Shown here: positions 12,900 through 26,300 of the stretch, piece by piece | Layout: each line of letters opens with the position of its first letter | How positions within the stretch are numbered: the first letter of the stretch is position 1 | NCBI GenBank assembly: GCA_037577475.1 | Contig: CM075197.1 | Location: 9,844,018-9,908,017 of the forward strand | Direction: 5' to 3' | Source of the DNA: Chaunax sp. Z400 | Taxonomy: Eukaryota; Chordata; Actinopteri; Lophiiformes; Chaunacidae | DNA: 64,000 nucleotides | Notes under the pieces: model-generated | What the model saw: only the letters and a program-made list of their open reading frames with translations | Databases searched by the model: none | Told to the model about the DNA's origin: nothing | Position numbers and translations under genes: made by a program

Positions 12900-13800
12900 T
12901 AATAAGTAAATGAACCATTTTTTTAATCAGATCTGTAATTGATTGATTTATTGGTTTATTGATCCTAACAATAAACAAGTCAGTTTTTATATGAGGGCAG
13001 GGAAGAAACAAACACCTGACGACCTTTTTAATCTTCAATAGTTTGTTCTTCCACTTATGGACTCCAACATGAGCAGCATCACCACCCGGTTCTCAAAGAT
13101 GGAGGATATTTACCACCTGTATGGATTTATTTTCTCCAAAGAGGAGATGATTAAGTCTGGAAGGCTCAAGCAGCAGTGCCTAAATCTTGAAAACAGTGAT
13201 GGTCGTCTTCGCCAGAGGCCCCCAGAGTCTAGGATCACCACTGGCAACATCTACTGAATCAGAACTATGGTTAAAATGCTGTAACTCTCAGTACAAAGAC
13301 TTCAGCACCCCCTGCTGGATAATCCTGTATACTGCATATGAAAAAAGGTGAGAGCAAAGGTAATCCTAATTTAGCAGCAAACACCCCATGCTCAATTTTA
13401 TTGTACAAGAAAAAAGTATTTATTTATGTATATTTAAGTACATTTACTCAAGTACTGTACCTCTGTAAGGTATTGTACTTATGGACTTTATACTTCTATG
13501 TCACAACATTCCAGAGGGCAATAGTGTACTTTTAAATGTAATTTATCATGCTACTGTAGCTACTGTTTACTTTAATCCATACAAAAGCAATAATTACTCT
13601 TAATACTTTCTCCATAGAAAGTATTTTGCATTTGATAAACATGTACAAAAGTTGTTGTTTTTTCTGATACTTTTTTTGTGACTGTGTTTTTTGTCTGATT
13701 CTCTCCTGACGTTTTCCATGGATTCAGTCCCGCAGGATTTTGAACAGGCCTTTGGTGGTGAATTAGATTTTTCGGCCACACATCCTCCGCTGCCATGCCA
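12900..13800. other. Intergenic, no gene recognised
   Basis: A 66-codon ORF lies at 13057-13257 (plus) and another at 13572-13796 (minus). Neither has a recognisable motif or a splice partner, so I do not call them genes. Confidence 0.4.
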
Positions 13801-13859
13801 ACCCGTGAAAAGCAGTGTGGTGGAGAGCTGAGGAGGAGTTTCAGGAGTTGTTGTTTTTT

Positions 13860-13953
13860 TTCACAGCAGAACCAGACAGCGCCGGAATGAAGTGAGGCAA
13901 CTGTGAGCTGATCAGAGGAGAGAGAAAAGCAGGAGAATAAGTTATTTACCCTG
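13860..13953 (+). other. Possible non-coding first exon of the LRRC8 gene
   Basis: A purine-rich stretch ends with TTACCCTG followed by the strong donor GTAGGTGAAAG at 13954. About 1 kb further on, the LRRC8 start codon lies shortly after acceptor-like sequence (TTTTTGCAG near 14967 or CTCGTAG just after). A 5' UTR exon joined to that acceptor is plausible, but only transcript data could show it. Confidence 0.28.
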
Positions 13954-14994
13954 GTAGGTGAAAGTTAATCCTGGACCGTAAAATAATATGAATGGTTCAG
14001 TGCTGTTTTGTATTTTTTTCTAAGTAGTAGACTCGGAGATGTTGCCTACAATGGGAATGTTGTTTGTACTATTTTATTTTACTATTCTACAATTGTTCTA
14101 CTATTGTACTGTTTAAAGAATGATTTTATATGATCTTGAAATATCTTTTTAAATTGCCTCTATGAAAGACAAAGTTTTCCCCCTGACATGTTCCCTAGAA
14201 ATTCTTAAACTCTCTGAAGTACTTCTATCTAACATTTAATATACATAATTGCCTTAATTCTTGTTAAGAGTTTAAAGATATATAATGTAACATTTCAACT
14301 TTAAAATATCCCAAAAATTATATATTGACTATATTTTGTGTACTTCTGTACTTACATCAACCAATGTTTTACTCACAAATTCAATTATTTAAAAAGCTCA
14401 TTTGTTTCATCAGGTTGTGTGGGTGGGATTTAATTGATTTCATTGACAACATGAGCAAACAACTTCACAACTACCATCACATTTTGATTAAAACATTGTT
14501 AAATCCTGGGGGGGGGTTATCAGCACAGAACATGGCAGCAATTTTTTCTAAAGCTGGACCAAAACCAAAATACTAAAGAATCCTGATGTGAAATCAACAA
14601 AGTTTATCAGTCTCTAAAAGAAACGGTGTTTTCATGTAGGAGCAGGACGGTCCTACTGAGCAGCAGATTTAGAAAATATGTTTTGGGGGACTTAAAAACA
14701 GGACAAGCTTATTCTGTTGGATCAAGCCATGATCTCAAACTATACTGTAGTACTGCAGTGTAATTGCTTTTCCCTAAAATAGTGACTCTATAATGGTGAT
14801 AAAGCTTCTTAAACTGTATTATTTCATATTGCAGAAACTGGTGGCCAATAGTTTCTAAATCTGCCTGTAGAACTCTAAGACTACTTGATAATATTTGGTC
14901 AGTGCATCTTTACAGTACAACATCAGCTTATGTGGGTAGACCAGTAATTTCACTAATATTTTTGCAGTCATCCTCGTAGGACCCAGAGGTCACC

Positions 14995-17900
14995 ATGTTT
15001 TCCCTGTCGGAGCTGGCACCGCTGAACCATCATCAGAGCAGGTCTAAACTGTTGAAACCCTGGTGGGAGGTCTTCATGGACTATCTGGTGGTCCTGATGC
15101 TTATGGCATCTGTACTGGCTTGTACTGAGCAGCTGTCCAGGGACCGAGTGGTGTGCATTCCCTCAGATCCACTTCTACCTGCAAATACAAGTGATCTGAG
15201 TCAAACAGCTGGTGGGGATGCAGTTCTGACTCCATCGTCAAAACCCCCAACCCATGTTTCACACAACATCCCTGATCTCTCTACAGCCCGGGGTCGACGC
15301 ACTCATCTGGTCTTCCAGCAGTATGTCTACATTAGCCAGGTACTCTAATACAAGCCTGATAAACTTTTGTAATCAAAAATGATCAACAGAACAAGTGAAA
15401 CCAATTAATCCCCTGAAGGTAGCTATATTTTTTAACATTAATAATGGATCACATGACTACTTGTATATGACATGAATCATGCATAAACCCACAAAGGATT
15501 ATCACCTGACCATGCATGTACTCTCAGCTCTGCAGAGCCTTGTACAGTAAGTTTCATCTTATTGTTTTTGGTCTCTGGCTCCAGCTTTAGCGTTTTAGTT
15601 CACTGGCGTCCTTCAAAGGATGTATTTGAAGGCCACGCCGTCCCATTTAGAAAGATCCTTCAAATGTGGCCCAAAATGCTGCCTTATTTTCCCTGTCCCA
15701 TCGTTCTTTGCAGATGATGTTTAGGTTTAGTTTTTTCCAGCAGGCGCTGGCCTAATGGATCCCCTGTTCACTGCTGAGTGAACGTGAAGCATCTCAGTCT
15801 CTTACAATAATAGTATACACACACGCACAATTAAAATTTCACGCTCTAGTTCAGTTCCTATTGCTACTGCTTCCACTACTACAATAGTTTTTAACTTTTA
15901 CTACTACTATTATTACTACTCAACTCCACCTCTCACTGTTGCTAGGCAACAGGCACTGTATTTTGTGACTCAAGGAAAAGGACGAGGCGAGCCGACGAGG
16001 ACAACGCCCCTCAAAGGATGTGGCCCCTGAACTGAGACACAGAATATATAATATGCTGTATATAATTTGTACATTTTGTATTCCCAGCTTGTTTCTGCTG
16101 CCCCCCAGTGGCTAGAGCAATAAGTATTGCAGGTCTGTGTCTATCTTTCTAGGTGTGCTACCATGAGGCTTTACCACTGTGCGCCCGATTCTTCCCTTAC
16201 ATGGCCTTGCTGCAGTCTCTAGTGCTGGTAGCCAGCGGCTCCTTCTGGCTTCACTTCCCCCACACCTCTTCCCGCATAGAACACTTCTTGGCCATCTTGG
16301 CAAAGTGCTGCGAGTCACCCTGGACGTCTCAGGCCCTGTCGAATGCTGCCCAGCAGGACAACGCTCAAGAGAAAGAGGTGATGGAGAGCAGACGACCGCC
16401 TCAACCTCCTCCCTTTTCAAGTTCATCTTCACCCAGGGGGATCCGCATGAGACGTTCAAGCGTAGACACGTGTGCAGACAGCTCACTTTGGAAGAGGTCA
16501 GATAGTGCGTCCTCTGCCGTTCCTCCCTCTCCATGCCCCTCCACAATCTCCTGTAACTCCACCATGTCGTCTACATCCTGCACCTCACAGGTGCACTTTT
16601 CTTCCTCCAAGCCTTCCCTTGTGGTTGATAGTCCCAGGCAGGTAATCAGTCTGGATAAAAGTGATGGGGAACAGGCCAGGGCGCTGTTCGAAAGGGTCAG
16701 GAGATTTCGGTCCCACTGTGAAAGCTCAGATGTCATCTATAAGGTGAGAGATAGTGTAGAGGATTCATTTATCATCCACTTTGTCTCTTACCTACAGTGG
16801 CCGACAGGGGCAAATGTGCTGCAACTTAAGAAAACACATGCAAATAGACAAAACACAAGCAAATTAAGAAAACGTCTTCATCAGTTTGAGAACACATGTG
16901 CAGCATTTGGAGAACGTGCTGCAAATACCACAACACATCCCAGTAAGAAAACTCGCTGCAAAACCCACAACACAACGGAAGTTTTTCCAGAGGACACTTT
17001 AAAGTGATGCACACATCCGGACACGATTCTTTTGATCCATGTATTCATCTCAATAAAGAACTTAGAAAAACAGCTAACGTTATAATCACTAAATAATGAG
17101 AAAGGTTACGTCAGAGGAAGGTGTTTGCCTTGATCGGCCACCGTAAAAAACACATTTTGTCTCATTTTACAACTGTTTTGGTCGTAGTTTGTGACTCACG
17201 TTACTGGAGTCGGCTATTCGTGAGTGGTGTTGGAAAATGAGCTTTTTATGGTGGCCGACCAAGGCAGACGCCTTCCTCTTTGTAATGTTTTACTGGGTTG
17301 GTTGATGAAGGTGTTTTCTTAAGTTGCAGCGCATTTGCCCCTGTCAGCCACCCTACTTACCTTAATTAGTGAGATTTTTCAATCTAATTTTCTATTGTTC
17401 AAACAAGTAAATGTCTTATGATAGGATGTTGTCGGACTATAACCTGCATTTAGTTTAGCAGTTGTTAAGTACGAGAGTTTGTTTTCATCACATTACAAAT
17501 TAAAGTTTGATCAAACTTGATCAAATGATGCCATTTTCATTTCATTATCCCCTCTTTCCCTCTTTTCAGGTCTACTTGGGTCAGACTATGTTCAAATTGC
17601 TGATGGTAACGTTGATCATGAGCTACACCATCCCTCTTTTCAGCTCCTTCTCCTTCACCCACATCTGTCACCATGAGGAGCTGGCCCTGTTGGGCTACAC
17701 TACCTTTGAGTGTGTCCATGTCCTCTCTTCTCTTATGCGCAAACTACTGGTGGCTTACCTAACCCTACTGGTGCTCTACAGCCTGCTGAACTTTTATACC
17801 CTCAGCTGGATTTTACTCAGGTCAGTGCATTTGTGTGCAGGGATGCATGTGTTGATGGTCTATAAATACATACAAAACATCAGAAAGTTTTTGATTTTAA

Positions 17901-20357
17901 AAAAATCAAAGTTTTGCTGAACACTAATAAATATGAAAAATGATTAAATGACTATGTGTCATGTGAAAGGAGTGGCTTTTAGGGACAAAGCCATGAAGAA
18001 TTATCTCTCTGTACAGGTTTCCTCAGCTGTAATGAGTTTTTTAGCATAAATATTTTTAGCAAAGTAATTGTCCGTTAACACGTTCATCATATCAACTTGT
18101 TCATCATATCCACTTTATTAGGTGTGATTGTTTAAAGTTGTGTTTACAGCTTGTTATGCTGCTTTCCACTGGCTAAAAATGTATGAATGTAGCTTTGATT
18201 GTTGTCAGAGAATCCATCCAACTTTTGCATATTTCCATCCTCATCTCATTTTACGAGCTCCAATTTGTTTTCATACATTTCAGGCAGGTGTCCATTTGTT
18301 AATATTTTTTTTTAATTCAACTGTGCAATAAGGTAACAAAATGGACAAAAAATATAAATCAATACAAAGCATCATGTTCTATGTAATGGAAGAGAACAGG
18401 AGACACTGTGCATCTACAGGGATTGTAGAGTTAAATAGACATATGAATCTATAATTAGTCACATTGTTTGAATAAGATAAACAGATAAAATGGTTGATTA
18501 ATAATTTGTTCAGACTTTAGGTCGACTACACAGGCTGATTGTTCAAAGGGCCTTTAAAAACAGTGGTGCTGAACATACCAGGGGCCTGATAATAGGATTA
18601 GAGTCCAATGTTGTGTTTTTGGGCTGCAGTATATTCTGTATAATCTATTTCTCATTATGTTCCTTTGGTTTGTGCTTTACTCAGCTCTCTGCGGCAGTAC
18701 TCCTTCCAGGAGTTGTGCTCCCTGAGAGATGATCCTGACCTGAGGAATGACCTGGCTTTTCTTTTGCATATGTTAGACCAGTACGATCCTTTGCTGGCCC
18801 AGAGACTGTCTGTTTTTTTGTCCCCTGTCAGTGAGAGCAGGCTGCTGGAGGAAAGCCTGGAGATGCGCTGGGGGGAGGACAAGCTACGTGCCATAACTAG
18901 TGTGGATGCAGAGGGCTGCTCCAAACTTCAGCTGGTGGCCCTGCCTCGCCTCCCTCCAGCCCTCTTCAACCTCAGCCATCTTCATGTCCTCAAACTGGAA
19001 CTCATTACAGATGCCAGGTTTACTCCTCAGGTGGCCAACATGACCTCACTCAGGTGAGTTTTATAGTGTTGCAAGCATGTTTTGCACATTGTGGACAAAT
19101 CCAAAGTCATTTGTGACACCTAGATATTTGGTTTGTAAAATAAAATATATGGATTGATCTGAATGCTGTGATGTATGCACAGTTCTCACATGTTTAATGA
19201 ATGAATGAATTAGTCTTTTTCACGCCTACAACAGGGAGCTCCACCTCTATCACTGTACAGCAGCTGTGGATCCCAGTGCACTTGGCGTCCTCCAGGAACG
19301 TCTGGAGGTTCTCCACCTCACCTTCACCCAGGCATCAGAGGTCCCCAGCTGGGTCCTCTCCCTCCGCGGCCTGCATGAGCTCCACCTCTCTGGACGCCTG
19401 AGCAGTGAGGGTGGGGTGGGCCGCTGCTGGGCATTGGGTAGCCTCCGCCAATTACGTCACCTCCGTGGGCTGGTGATTCAAGGCATGTTACAACGGATTC
19501 CTGGGGAGCTGTGTGAGGTGGCATGCAGTCTGGTGAGGCTGAAGATCTACAATGAGGAGACCAGGCTTCTTGTACTGACAGGCTTAAAGCGAATGGTCAA
19601 CCTGACAGAGCTACTGCTCCAGGACTGCCAGCTAGAGCGTTTGCCCTCTGCCCTGCAGGCTCTCACCCAATTGCAGACACTTGACCTCCAGCATAATAAC
19701 TTGAGAACTGTGGAGGAACTGCTCAGCCTGACTCATCTGCAACATCTTTCATGCCTCAGACTCGCCTCTAACCGTATTCTGGCACTGCCGGCCAGTGTTG
19801 GTGTGCTGCGAGGCTTAGAGCTCCTAGATCTATCCAACAACCAGCTCCAGAGGCTTCCTCCGTCACTCTTCACTCTTCACCGCCTTCGTAGGTTCCTGCT
19901 AGCTGGTAACCTGCTGGAGGAGCTGCCTGCAGAGGTAAAGTCACTGCAGCAGCTTACAGAGCTGGACCTTAGCGGCAACAGGGTTGAGAGCCTTCCTCCT
20001 GGCCTATTCAATAGCTGTTTGGAGCTGTGCATCCTTAATGTGGCTCACAACTCTCTTAGTTCATTGCCCAGGGACATTGCAGCTTCCAGTCAGTTGTGCA
20101 GGTTGGACTTGCGCAGTAACAGTCTGGAGGAACTGCCTGCTGAACTGGGATGCTGCTCAGGGCTACATGGAGGTGGTCTCCTGGTGGAAGATTGGCTGCT
20201 TCTTTCTTTGCCTCTCCATGTCAGGGACCTGCTGAACCGTTCTTGCCCTGCCTCTGGTTCATACTCAGAGGGTAAATCTCGGCCCGACTCCGACAGTTTT
20301 CCATACTTCTGTCCCACACAGTGGAGCTTCTCTTCTGCTCTAGAATCACAGATATAA
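14995..20357 (+). CDS. LRRC8-family volume-regulated anion channel subunit
   Basis: LRRC8 proteins form hexameric plasma-membrane channels releasing chloride and osmolytes on cell swelling. Five coding exons join in phase: 14995-15339, 16153-16743, 17570-17820, 18685-19053 and 19235-20357, giving 892 aa (human LRRC8A has 810). Residues 19-24 (LLKPWW) match the family N-terminus before TM1. C54 and C117 and two E2-loop cysteines are kept; position 57, a Cys in LRRC8A, is Ser. The pore-constriction position (Arg103 in LRRC8A) is Phe107 in the context FQQY. C and E subunits have a hydrophobic residue there, so an accessory subunit is likely. A Ser-rich insert of about 100 residues lengthens the cytoplasmic loop before GEQARALFERVRRFRSH, and exons 4-5 encode the leucine-rich repeats ending GLLVEDWLLLSLP. 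I cannot fix the paralogue; C/E-like is my best guess. AATAAA sits at 20755. Confidence 0.93.
16794..17354. mobile_element. hAT-like MITE in LRRC8 intron 2
   Basis: The left end, AGTGGCCGACAGGGGCAAAT from 16796, and the reverse complement of the right end, which reads GGGTGGCTGACAGGGGCAAA, pair for about 40 bp through CTGCAACTTAAGAAAACAC. A second inverted pair lies inside: about 17119-17172 against 17236-17280 (GGCCACC and AAGGC cores). The flanks TCTTACCT (16786-16793) and ACTTACCT (17355-17362) agree at 7 of 8 bases, as expected for an 8-bp hAT target duplication. No transposase is present. Confidence 0.7.
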
Positions 20358-20754
20358 CGCTAATCACTCTCTTACTGCTAACAGAATTCTAACTGATTAC
20401 AGTATTCTGTCCTTTTTGTGTACTGTTACTGTATGTTATACCTTTAACATATGATTTGCTTTTGCTTTATTAGCAAATTTAGCGTTATTAGCTTTTTATT
20501 TCAAATGTAGTTTTTCTGTTCCTCCTTTTAATATGAACCTTATCGAATAGTAGTAAACATTCTCCACTTTAATTTTTATATCACACTGAAAAGAATGTCA
20601 AACAATGGCTTGAATGTAGATTAAAAGTGACATTTAGAAATGTGCAAAACTGTGTAGATTAAACAGAAGTATCAACATTGTAGTTATACTGAGTATAATT
20701 GATTTGCAGACAAATTGTGCTTACTGTAGACATCTTTTTATTTCTGGAATTCAT

Positions 20755-20760
20755 AATAAA
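20755..20760 (+). promoter_or_regulatory. Polyadenylation signal, LRRC8 gene
   Basis: AATAAA lies about 400 bases after the LRRC8 stop, in an AT-rich 3' UTR, and is a reasonable end for the transcript. ATTAAA-type signals near 20920 are an alternative. Confidence 0.45.
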
Positions 20761-21034
20761 AGAGATAAAGAGAATGTCTGTATGCTTTATACAGTTGAAT
20801 AATGGTTATCTGGAAATAGGTACAGTAGTATTTCTTGCAGAGCTGTTTCTGTATGTTGTGGAGCGAATGTTTATGTCATGTTATAACAAAGTGTATATTA
20901 TTTAGGCTATACAGAAGCAATTAAAAATGTCATTAACATGAGCATAAATACTCCTACTGATACCTCTAAAGAAAGCAATAATATATTAAAAATATATGTG
21001 TACCATTCCCACTGTTCCTACTGAAACTAACGTT

Positions 21035-21430
21035 TGAAGATGCGTCAAATTTGACACCTAACTGAATCAGCACAGTTTCAGCTACAGTTTGATCTTAGTT
21101 CAAGTCTGTGTCATTGTTATTTGTTATCTCACAGTAGTGAATTTTCCATGAGCCCTGTAAATTTAAACATTCTGGATCACCAGATCTGGAATATTACATG
21201 GATCCAGATCAGACTCTTATGTGTGGTGGATCTTATGCAGATGTCACTCTATCATTCTTGTCCAAGAATTCTAAGCATTGTCCATGAAGTTAGAAGCAAA
21301 TATTTATGCTGCAATTGTAAATAATCCTTAAAAGGAATCTGGATCCAATTAATGATCTGATCACCACGAAAATCGAATGCATTGTTCTTTGGGCTATACC
21401 CTACATCTCCAAAGCATTTAATCCTAACAG
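21035..21430 (+). repeat. Interspersed repeat, copy 2 of an unclassified family
   Basis: Second copy of the element at 6215-6560, in the same orientation, with the same order of landmarks (TTTGACACC, TTAGTTCAAGTCTGTGTC, GTGAATTTTCCATGAGCCC, ACCAGATCTGGAATATTAC). Differences scattered throughout suggest old independent insertions rather than a recent duplication. Confidence 0.6.
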
Positions 21431-21639
21431 GCAGACAAACAAATAAACCAATGGTGGCAAAGCATAAACATAACCTTCTTGGCATAGGTAGTAAAATGGA
21501 GCGTTATTATCACAATTACTGTATTGTCAATAGGTTTTGGTGTTTCTGCAGTTCATCATTGTGACCATTGGAGGATAGATCATTGATTCTGAAGACATTC
21601 AGGACAACAGTAACGCAGTAGAATGAGGCTGAATATAAT

Positions 21640-21805
21640 TTCTTTATTTATATCCTCTGGATCTGCCAGATTTAAATGTTTGACTATTACAAATCCAATA
21701 TGGTTACAGCGTTATGAGTTTGATTTTGGATAAGGCTTGATTGAAATAAAGGACACTTTTGGGCCTTGGCAGAGGTATGCGGTCTACTGAGTGCCATTCT
21801 AGTTT
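21640..21805 (-). repeat. Fish interspersed repeat, related to 54780-55200
   Basis: Read on the minus strand this contains TCAATCAAGCCTTATCCAAA, ATCAAACTCATA and AAATCTGGCAGATCCAG, also found in order at 54796-54900. The flanking GCCTTGGCAGAGGTATGCGG and GAGTGCCATTCTAG match a motif also seen near 43590. No coding content. Confidence 0.55.
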
Positions 21806-22342
21806 TCCATATTTTTCTTAGGGTGTAGGGAAGAAGACAATAAATTAACAAATAAATACATACACATGTAAAAAAAAAAAAATTTTTAACTATTGCAACA
21901 TGAAAATTAAAGAAAATGAAGCACTTTTCGTCAAATGCACAACAAAAAAAGGTTTTTTTTTGACGTAGTGCTTTTTTCTGGGCAATAATTACAATCTTAC
22001 AATTACAATAAGTTTAAAAGGAAATTAATGTTGCCTTAGTTCAGTAAAGTAGAGAATCCTCAATTCAGAAGGCCTACGGTTATTCCATGATTAAAAAGTT
22101 CTGATATATTAGGATTATAAATACCTACACAAAAAAGCTGCTGTAATCCAGAGATTCAATTTAACATATCCAGGCATAAGGCATTAGAATAGATAACATC
22201 TTTTAGAAAGACTCGACTACACTACTTATTTATTAAATTCTTTGGTATAGTATTAATTTATTTTATTTTGCACATGTATTTATATGATGCGCCGCTGTAT
22301 CCCGCTTTTTTAAACTGCGGTGTACTGCGGCATACTTTTTGT
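21806..22342. other. Intergenic, no feature recognised
   Basis: AT-rich sequence upstream of the ddx39a promoter, with short homopolymer runs and no exon or repeat that I recognise. Confidence 0.4.
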
Positions 22343-22498
22343 CCAATCGCTGGCTGCCTTTGCCAGTGGTTTTCAAAATCAACCAATGATGTCAACGTAC
22401 TTCGGCGCAGGCGGAACTTCCGTTTTCGCGTATAAACGAGCAGAGGCCTTTCCATGCGGGCTTGATCTGTATCTGGACGCGTAGTTGACATCGAAAAG
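22343..22498 (+). promoter_or_regulatory. ddx39a: ddx39a core promoter and non-coding first exon
   Basis: Two CCAAT boxes (22343 and 22383) and an ETS-like GGAACTTCCG precede TATAAA at 22431-22436. This predicts a start near 22460, and the short leader exon ends at 22498 before the donor GTAGGA. The region is the most CpG-rich near the gene. The next exon begins at 23384, nine bases before the start codon. Confidence 0.65.
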
Positions 22499-23392
22499 GT
22501 AGGAATCGCCTTCATTATTACAACCCGAGAACATACCTAACTTCGTTTTATGGCCAGCAAGTCGCAAGTGAGATTTAGTTTTTCAAAGTCACAAATTAAC
22601 GCAGTTTCTCTGGACTGAAATAGCTGTATTCATTGTTTGCTTTATAGTGCTAAAGAGCTAACGCTAGCTGCAGTGTTGTATGTAGCATGAACCAAATAGC
22701 TTAGCCATCCCACCAGGCTTTTCATATGTCTAAATATTGAATTACTGCATAGTCATTTTATTTTCTTGTAATGTTAATAAATAATTTACAATGACTTATA
22801 TGTTGTCTGGTCCAGTTATTCGCATAGTTAAAATGCTAAATTAGTATAATAATCATTACTGTCTTAGCAAGTTAGCTTACCACGCTAGCAGTGGTTATGC
22901 AACACAATAGATTTCCAGGGTTTTAACCGGCTCAGAAGCTAAATGTTTTAGTCAATTCGACAATGTCGGCTCAGATCAAAAGGTATGATCAGGCTTGCAT
23001 TTGATATTTAATGGAAATATTAAAACCGCAAAATGCAAAAAAAATATAAAATGTATGAGTAGTCTACTATGCGCAGTTATTATTATTGGTAAATGAGCTA
23101 TGTTAGCATTTCTCCACTCTGGCCTCAGAGTTTAGAATGGGATTGCGAAGTGCACAACACTGCTAATGTTCTGCGGGGAGTTTTCCTCAGTGCCAAATGT
23201 ATTATATTGGGAATATATGTATCTAACACAAATAAATTGAATTGAATAAAGTGGGATTAGTTAGCTTAATCCTCTCCCCCCACCAAAAAAAAAATAAACC
23301 CAGCAAGTGGTGTGATAAGCCATGGTATATGACGATCAGACTGACAAGGGATCAGAAATAAAACTTGTCTTTCTGTGTTTTAGACAGACACA

Positions 23393-26300
23393 ATGGCCGA
23401 GAACGATGTTGATAATGAACTGCTCGATTATGAAGAAGATGAAGAGCCTCAAGGAGCACCTGAAAGTGTAACCCCTGCAGGCAAGAAGGAGGTGAAGGGT
23501 TCCTACGTTTCCATTCACAGCTCTGGCTTCAGAGACTTTCTGCTCAAACCAGAACTTCTCCGTGCTATCATTGACTGTGGGTTTGAGCATCCATCTGAAG
23601 GTGAGGGGAAATTTGTTATCTTCACTGTTAGTGTTTGAATCAAGCCATGTCCAAATGTAGTGTTGTTGGAGGAGTTCCTATATCATCTTATTGGGATGTT
23701 TTTAAAACCATGCTCATACTTTAGACAGTCAGTCTAAAAGTCTGAGTGATTCCTCTTAAACACTGGAGGAGCAGCTTTCTACTTGTTGAATTAGTGTATT
23801 AACCAGCTTTTTCTAGGAGGTGGATGTTCTTTGTGTCCTGAAAAAAAAAATTAGGTTGAAATAATGTGAATGCCTTGTCTTGAATTTTTTTTTTCTTTGT
23901 TTCCATGTAGTCCAGCATGAATGCATCCCTCAAGCTATCTTGGGCATGGACATCCTGTGCCAAGCCAAATCTGGTATGGGCAAGACGGCCGTGTTTGTGC
24001 TGGCCACACTGCAGCAGATTGAACCTATTGATGGACAGGTTAGTACAAATGGTATATTGAATCAAGTAAAGGGAGACTCGTCAGGGTTTCCCCTAACATT
24101 GTACAGGCCAACGAGACCCCCCGCCAGGCCAGAAAAATAAAAAAAAATGTCACATATCGTCAAATATTCATTCATTCGAAAATTATTGTTTGCGTTTGGG
24201 CCTTTTGCCTCTGTGCTGTTTTGAAATGCACCGTGTTGGGTTGGGTGGAGCGGATAATCTTGTGCTTACTCGTCGTGACTCGTTGTTCAACATGGTATTT
24301 CTGATTACGCAACAAACCGGACAGGTAGCTGAACCCAATGAAGCATGACACAGTTACAACAGAAGGTAACTTGTCTCCAGATAGCGCGACCACACAGGAG
24401 CTATTAGTCAGCTATGTCCATAATGATGCCGGCTGGTTCTCGTGAGTTAATTAAGAAGCTCGTTAGCTAAGATTAAGTCATGCATCCAATGTCAGACTGG
24501 AAAACTTAAACAAAAGTTTAAATACTTTTATTGTTAATCAGTTTGTGTAAATGGTTGAAATGCATGTTAAAATGAGGTACCCCTATTTATTTTTATTTTC
24601 ATCGTAGGATTAACTCAGTTGATGTGGTAACATTAAATATAAATATCAACTGACCTTGTGTTTACTTTCTGCATGGACACAGGCTAAAATGAAAGAACAC
24701 TGAAGTAGTCATAGCTCAGGTTTGGTAAAGGAAGTGAAACAACATGAGGAGACAGAGAGAAAAAGAGAGGGAGAAGGTGATGAAGACGATAAGATAGGAA
24801 GAGCAGGTACTGCCCTCTGTGACCAGGATAGGATCCGCATTATGTCCCTGTGCTGTTCAACATGAAGACTGACCTGATCACATTGAAACAATGAAGTTCT
24901 AATTACCACAGAGATTTATGCCCTTTGGTCATTACAGTGGAACCTATAGGCTCCACATAACAACAACACAAACCTATAGCATTATTACAGAGTCATAATA
25001 TATTATTGTATAACATGTTTTATGTATATGTACTGTTTGAGGCACGTATTTTGTGGGTTTGGACCATGTTCTTACTGTGTCGTATTATTTCCTACTTTTT
25101 GTAGCACATACACGTACATATAATACGTACACCGGTCCTCAGCAATGTTTATTTTGTTATTTTGGTTGCATGTCTGAGTACGACTCCTTATATTTCATCT
25201 CCTCAGGTGTCTGTATTAGTCATGTGCCACACACGAGAGCTGGCCTTCCAGATCAGTAAAGAGTACGAGCGTTTCTCAAAGTACATGCCCACGGTAAAGG
25301 CAGCAGTATTCTTTGGTGGCCTGGCCATCAAGAAAGACGAAGAGGTCTTGAAGAAGAACTGCCCTCACATTGTCGTCGGAACACCGGGCCGCATTCTGGC
25401 GCTCACCTGGAACAAGACCCTCAGTCTGAAGAACGTCAAGCATTTTGTCCTGGATGAGTGTGACAAAATGCTGGAGCAGCTAGGTATGCTGTTCTTTTCA
25501 GAATATTTGCAGACATTTCTTCTCACTTCTCATTGATTATACATCAGTAGTGAGGGCACCCACTCCCCAAGGACTATATTTAATCACACTAATAGCCATT
25601 ATTAATTTGTGTGCCTGTTTGTGTAACAGACATGAGGCGTGACGTACAAGAAATCTTCAAGATCACACCTCATGAGAAGCAGGTCATGATGTTCAGTGCA
25701 ACACTGAGTAAGGACGTACGACCAGTCTGCCGCAAATTCATGCAAGATGTAAGTGATCAGTGAGACGTTATTACTTTTATTTTATGTACTTTTATTTTAT
25801 TTTAACATTTAATCTGCAAGATAAACTGCTAGTGCATCACAGCTGCTGTACATTTGAATTTTACATGCTTTTCACACACTGCTAGTACCACTATAAACTC
25901 AAGTTAACCTAACATCTCCTGCGCAGCCCATGGAAGTATTTGTTGATGACGAGACCAAGCTTACACTCCATGGCCTGCAACAGTACTACTCCAAGCTGAA
26001 GGACAGCGAGAAGAACCGCAAGCTCTTCGACCTGCTTGACGTGTTGGAGTTCAATCAGGTAAAGTGATGGAGGCATTGCATGATGTGTGACTCTCCTAGT
26101 AGCCTTTGGCATGTTTTTGTATAAATTTAATTAGATACTAAGTAGTTAGCTATCTGTGTGCTGGTGGGTGGATTCCCAGTTTTCAGTCTTTGCTCTAGAC
26201 TAACTGGCTGCTAGCTGTAGCCTTACATTAGGGCTGGGTGATTAAACCACCTCTATAGTATTGTTGGGGTCGATCTAATGTCTATCGTTTTACAATCATG

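Noticed and set aside
13057..13257. 66-codon plus-strand ORF opening MDSNMSSITTRFSKMED
   Set aside because: It looks protein-like in composition but has no recognisable domain, splice context or promoter, and may be a repeat fragment.
16744..17007. Extension of the LRRC8 exon 2 frame by 88 codons
   Set aside because: The added part reads through the GTGAGA donor at 16744 into intron 2 and the MITE. The family sequence continues at 17570 in phase.
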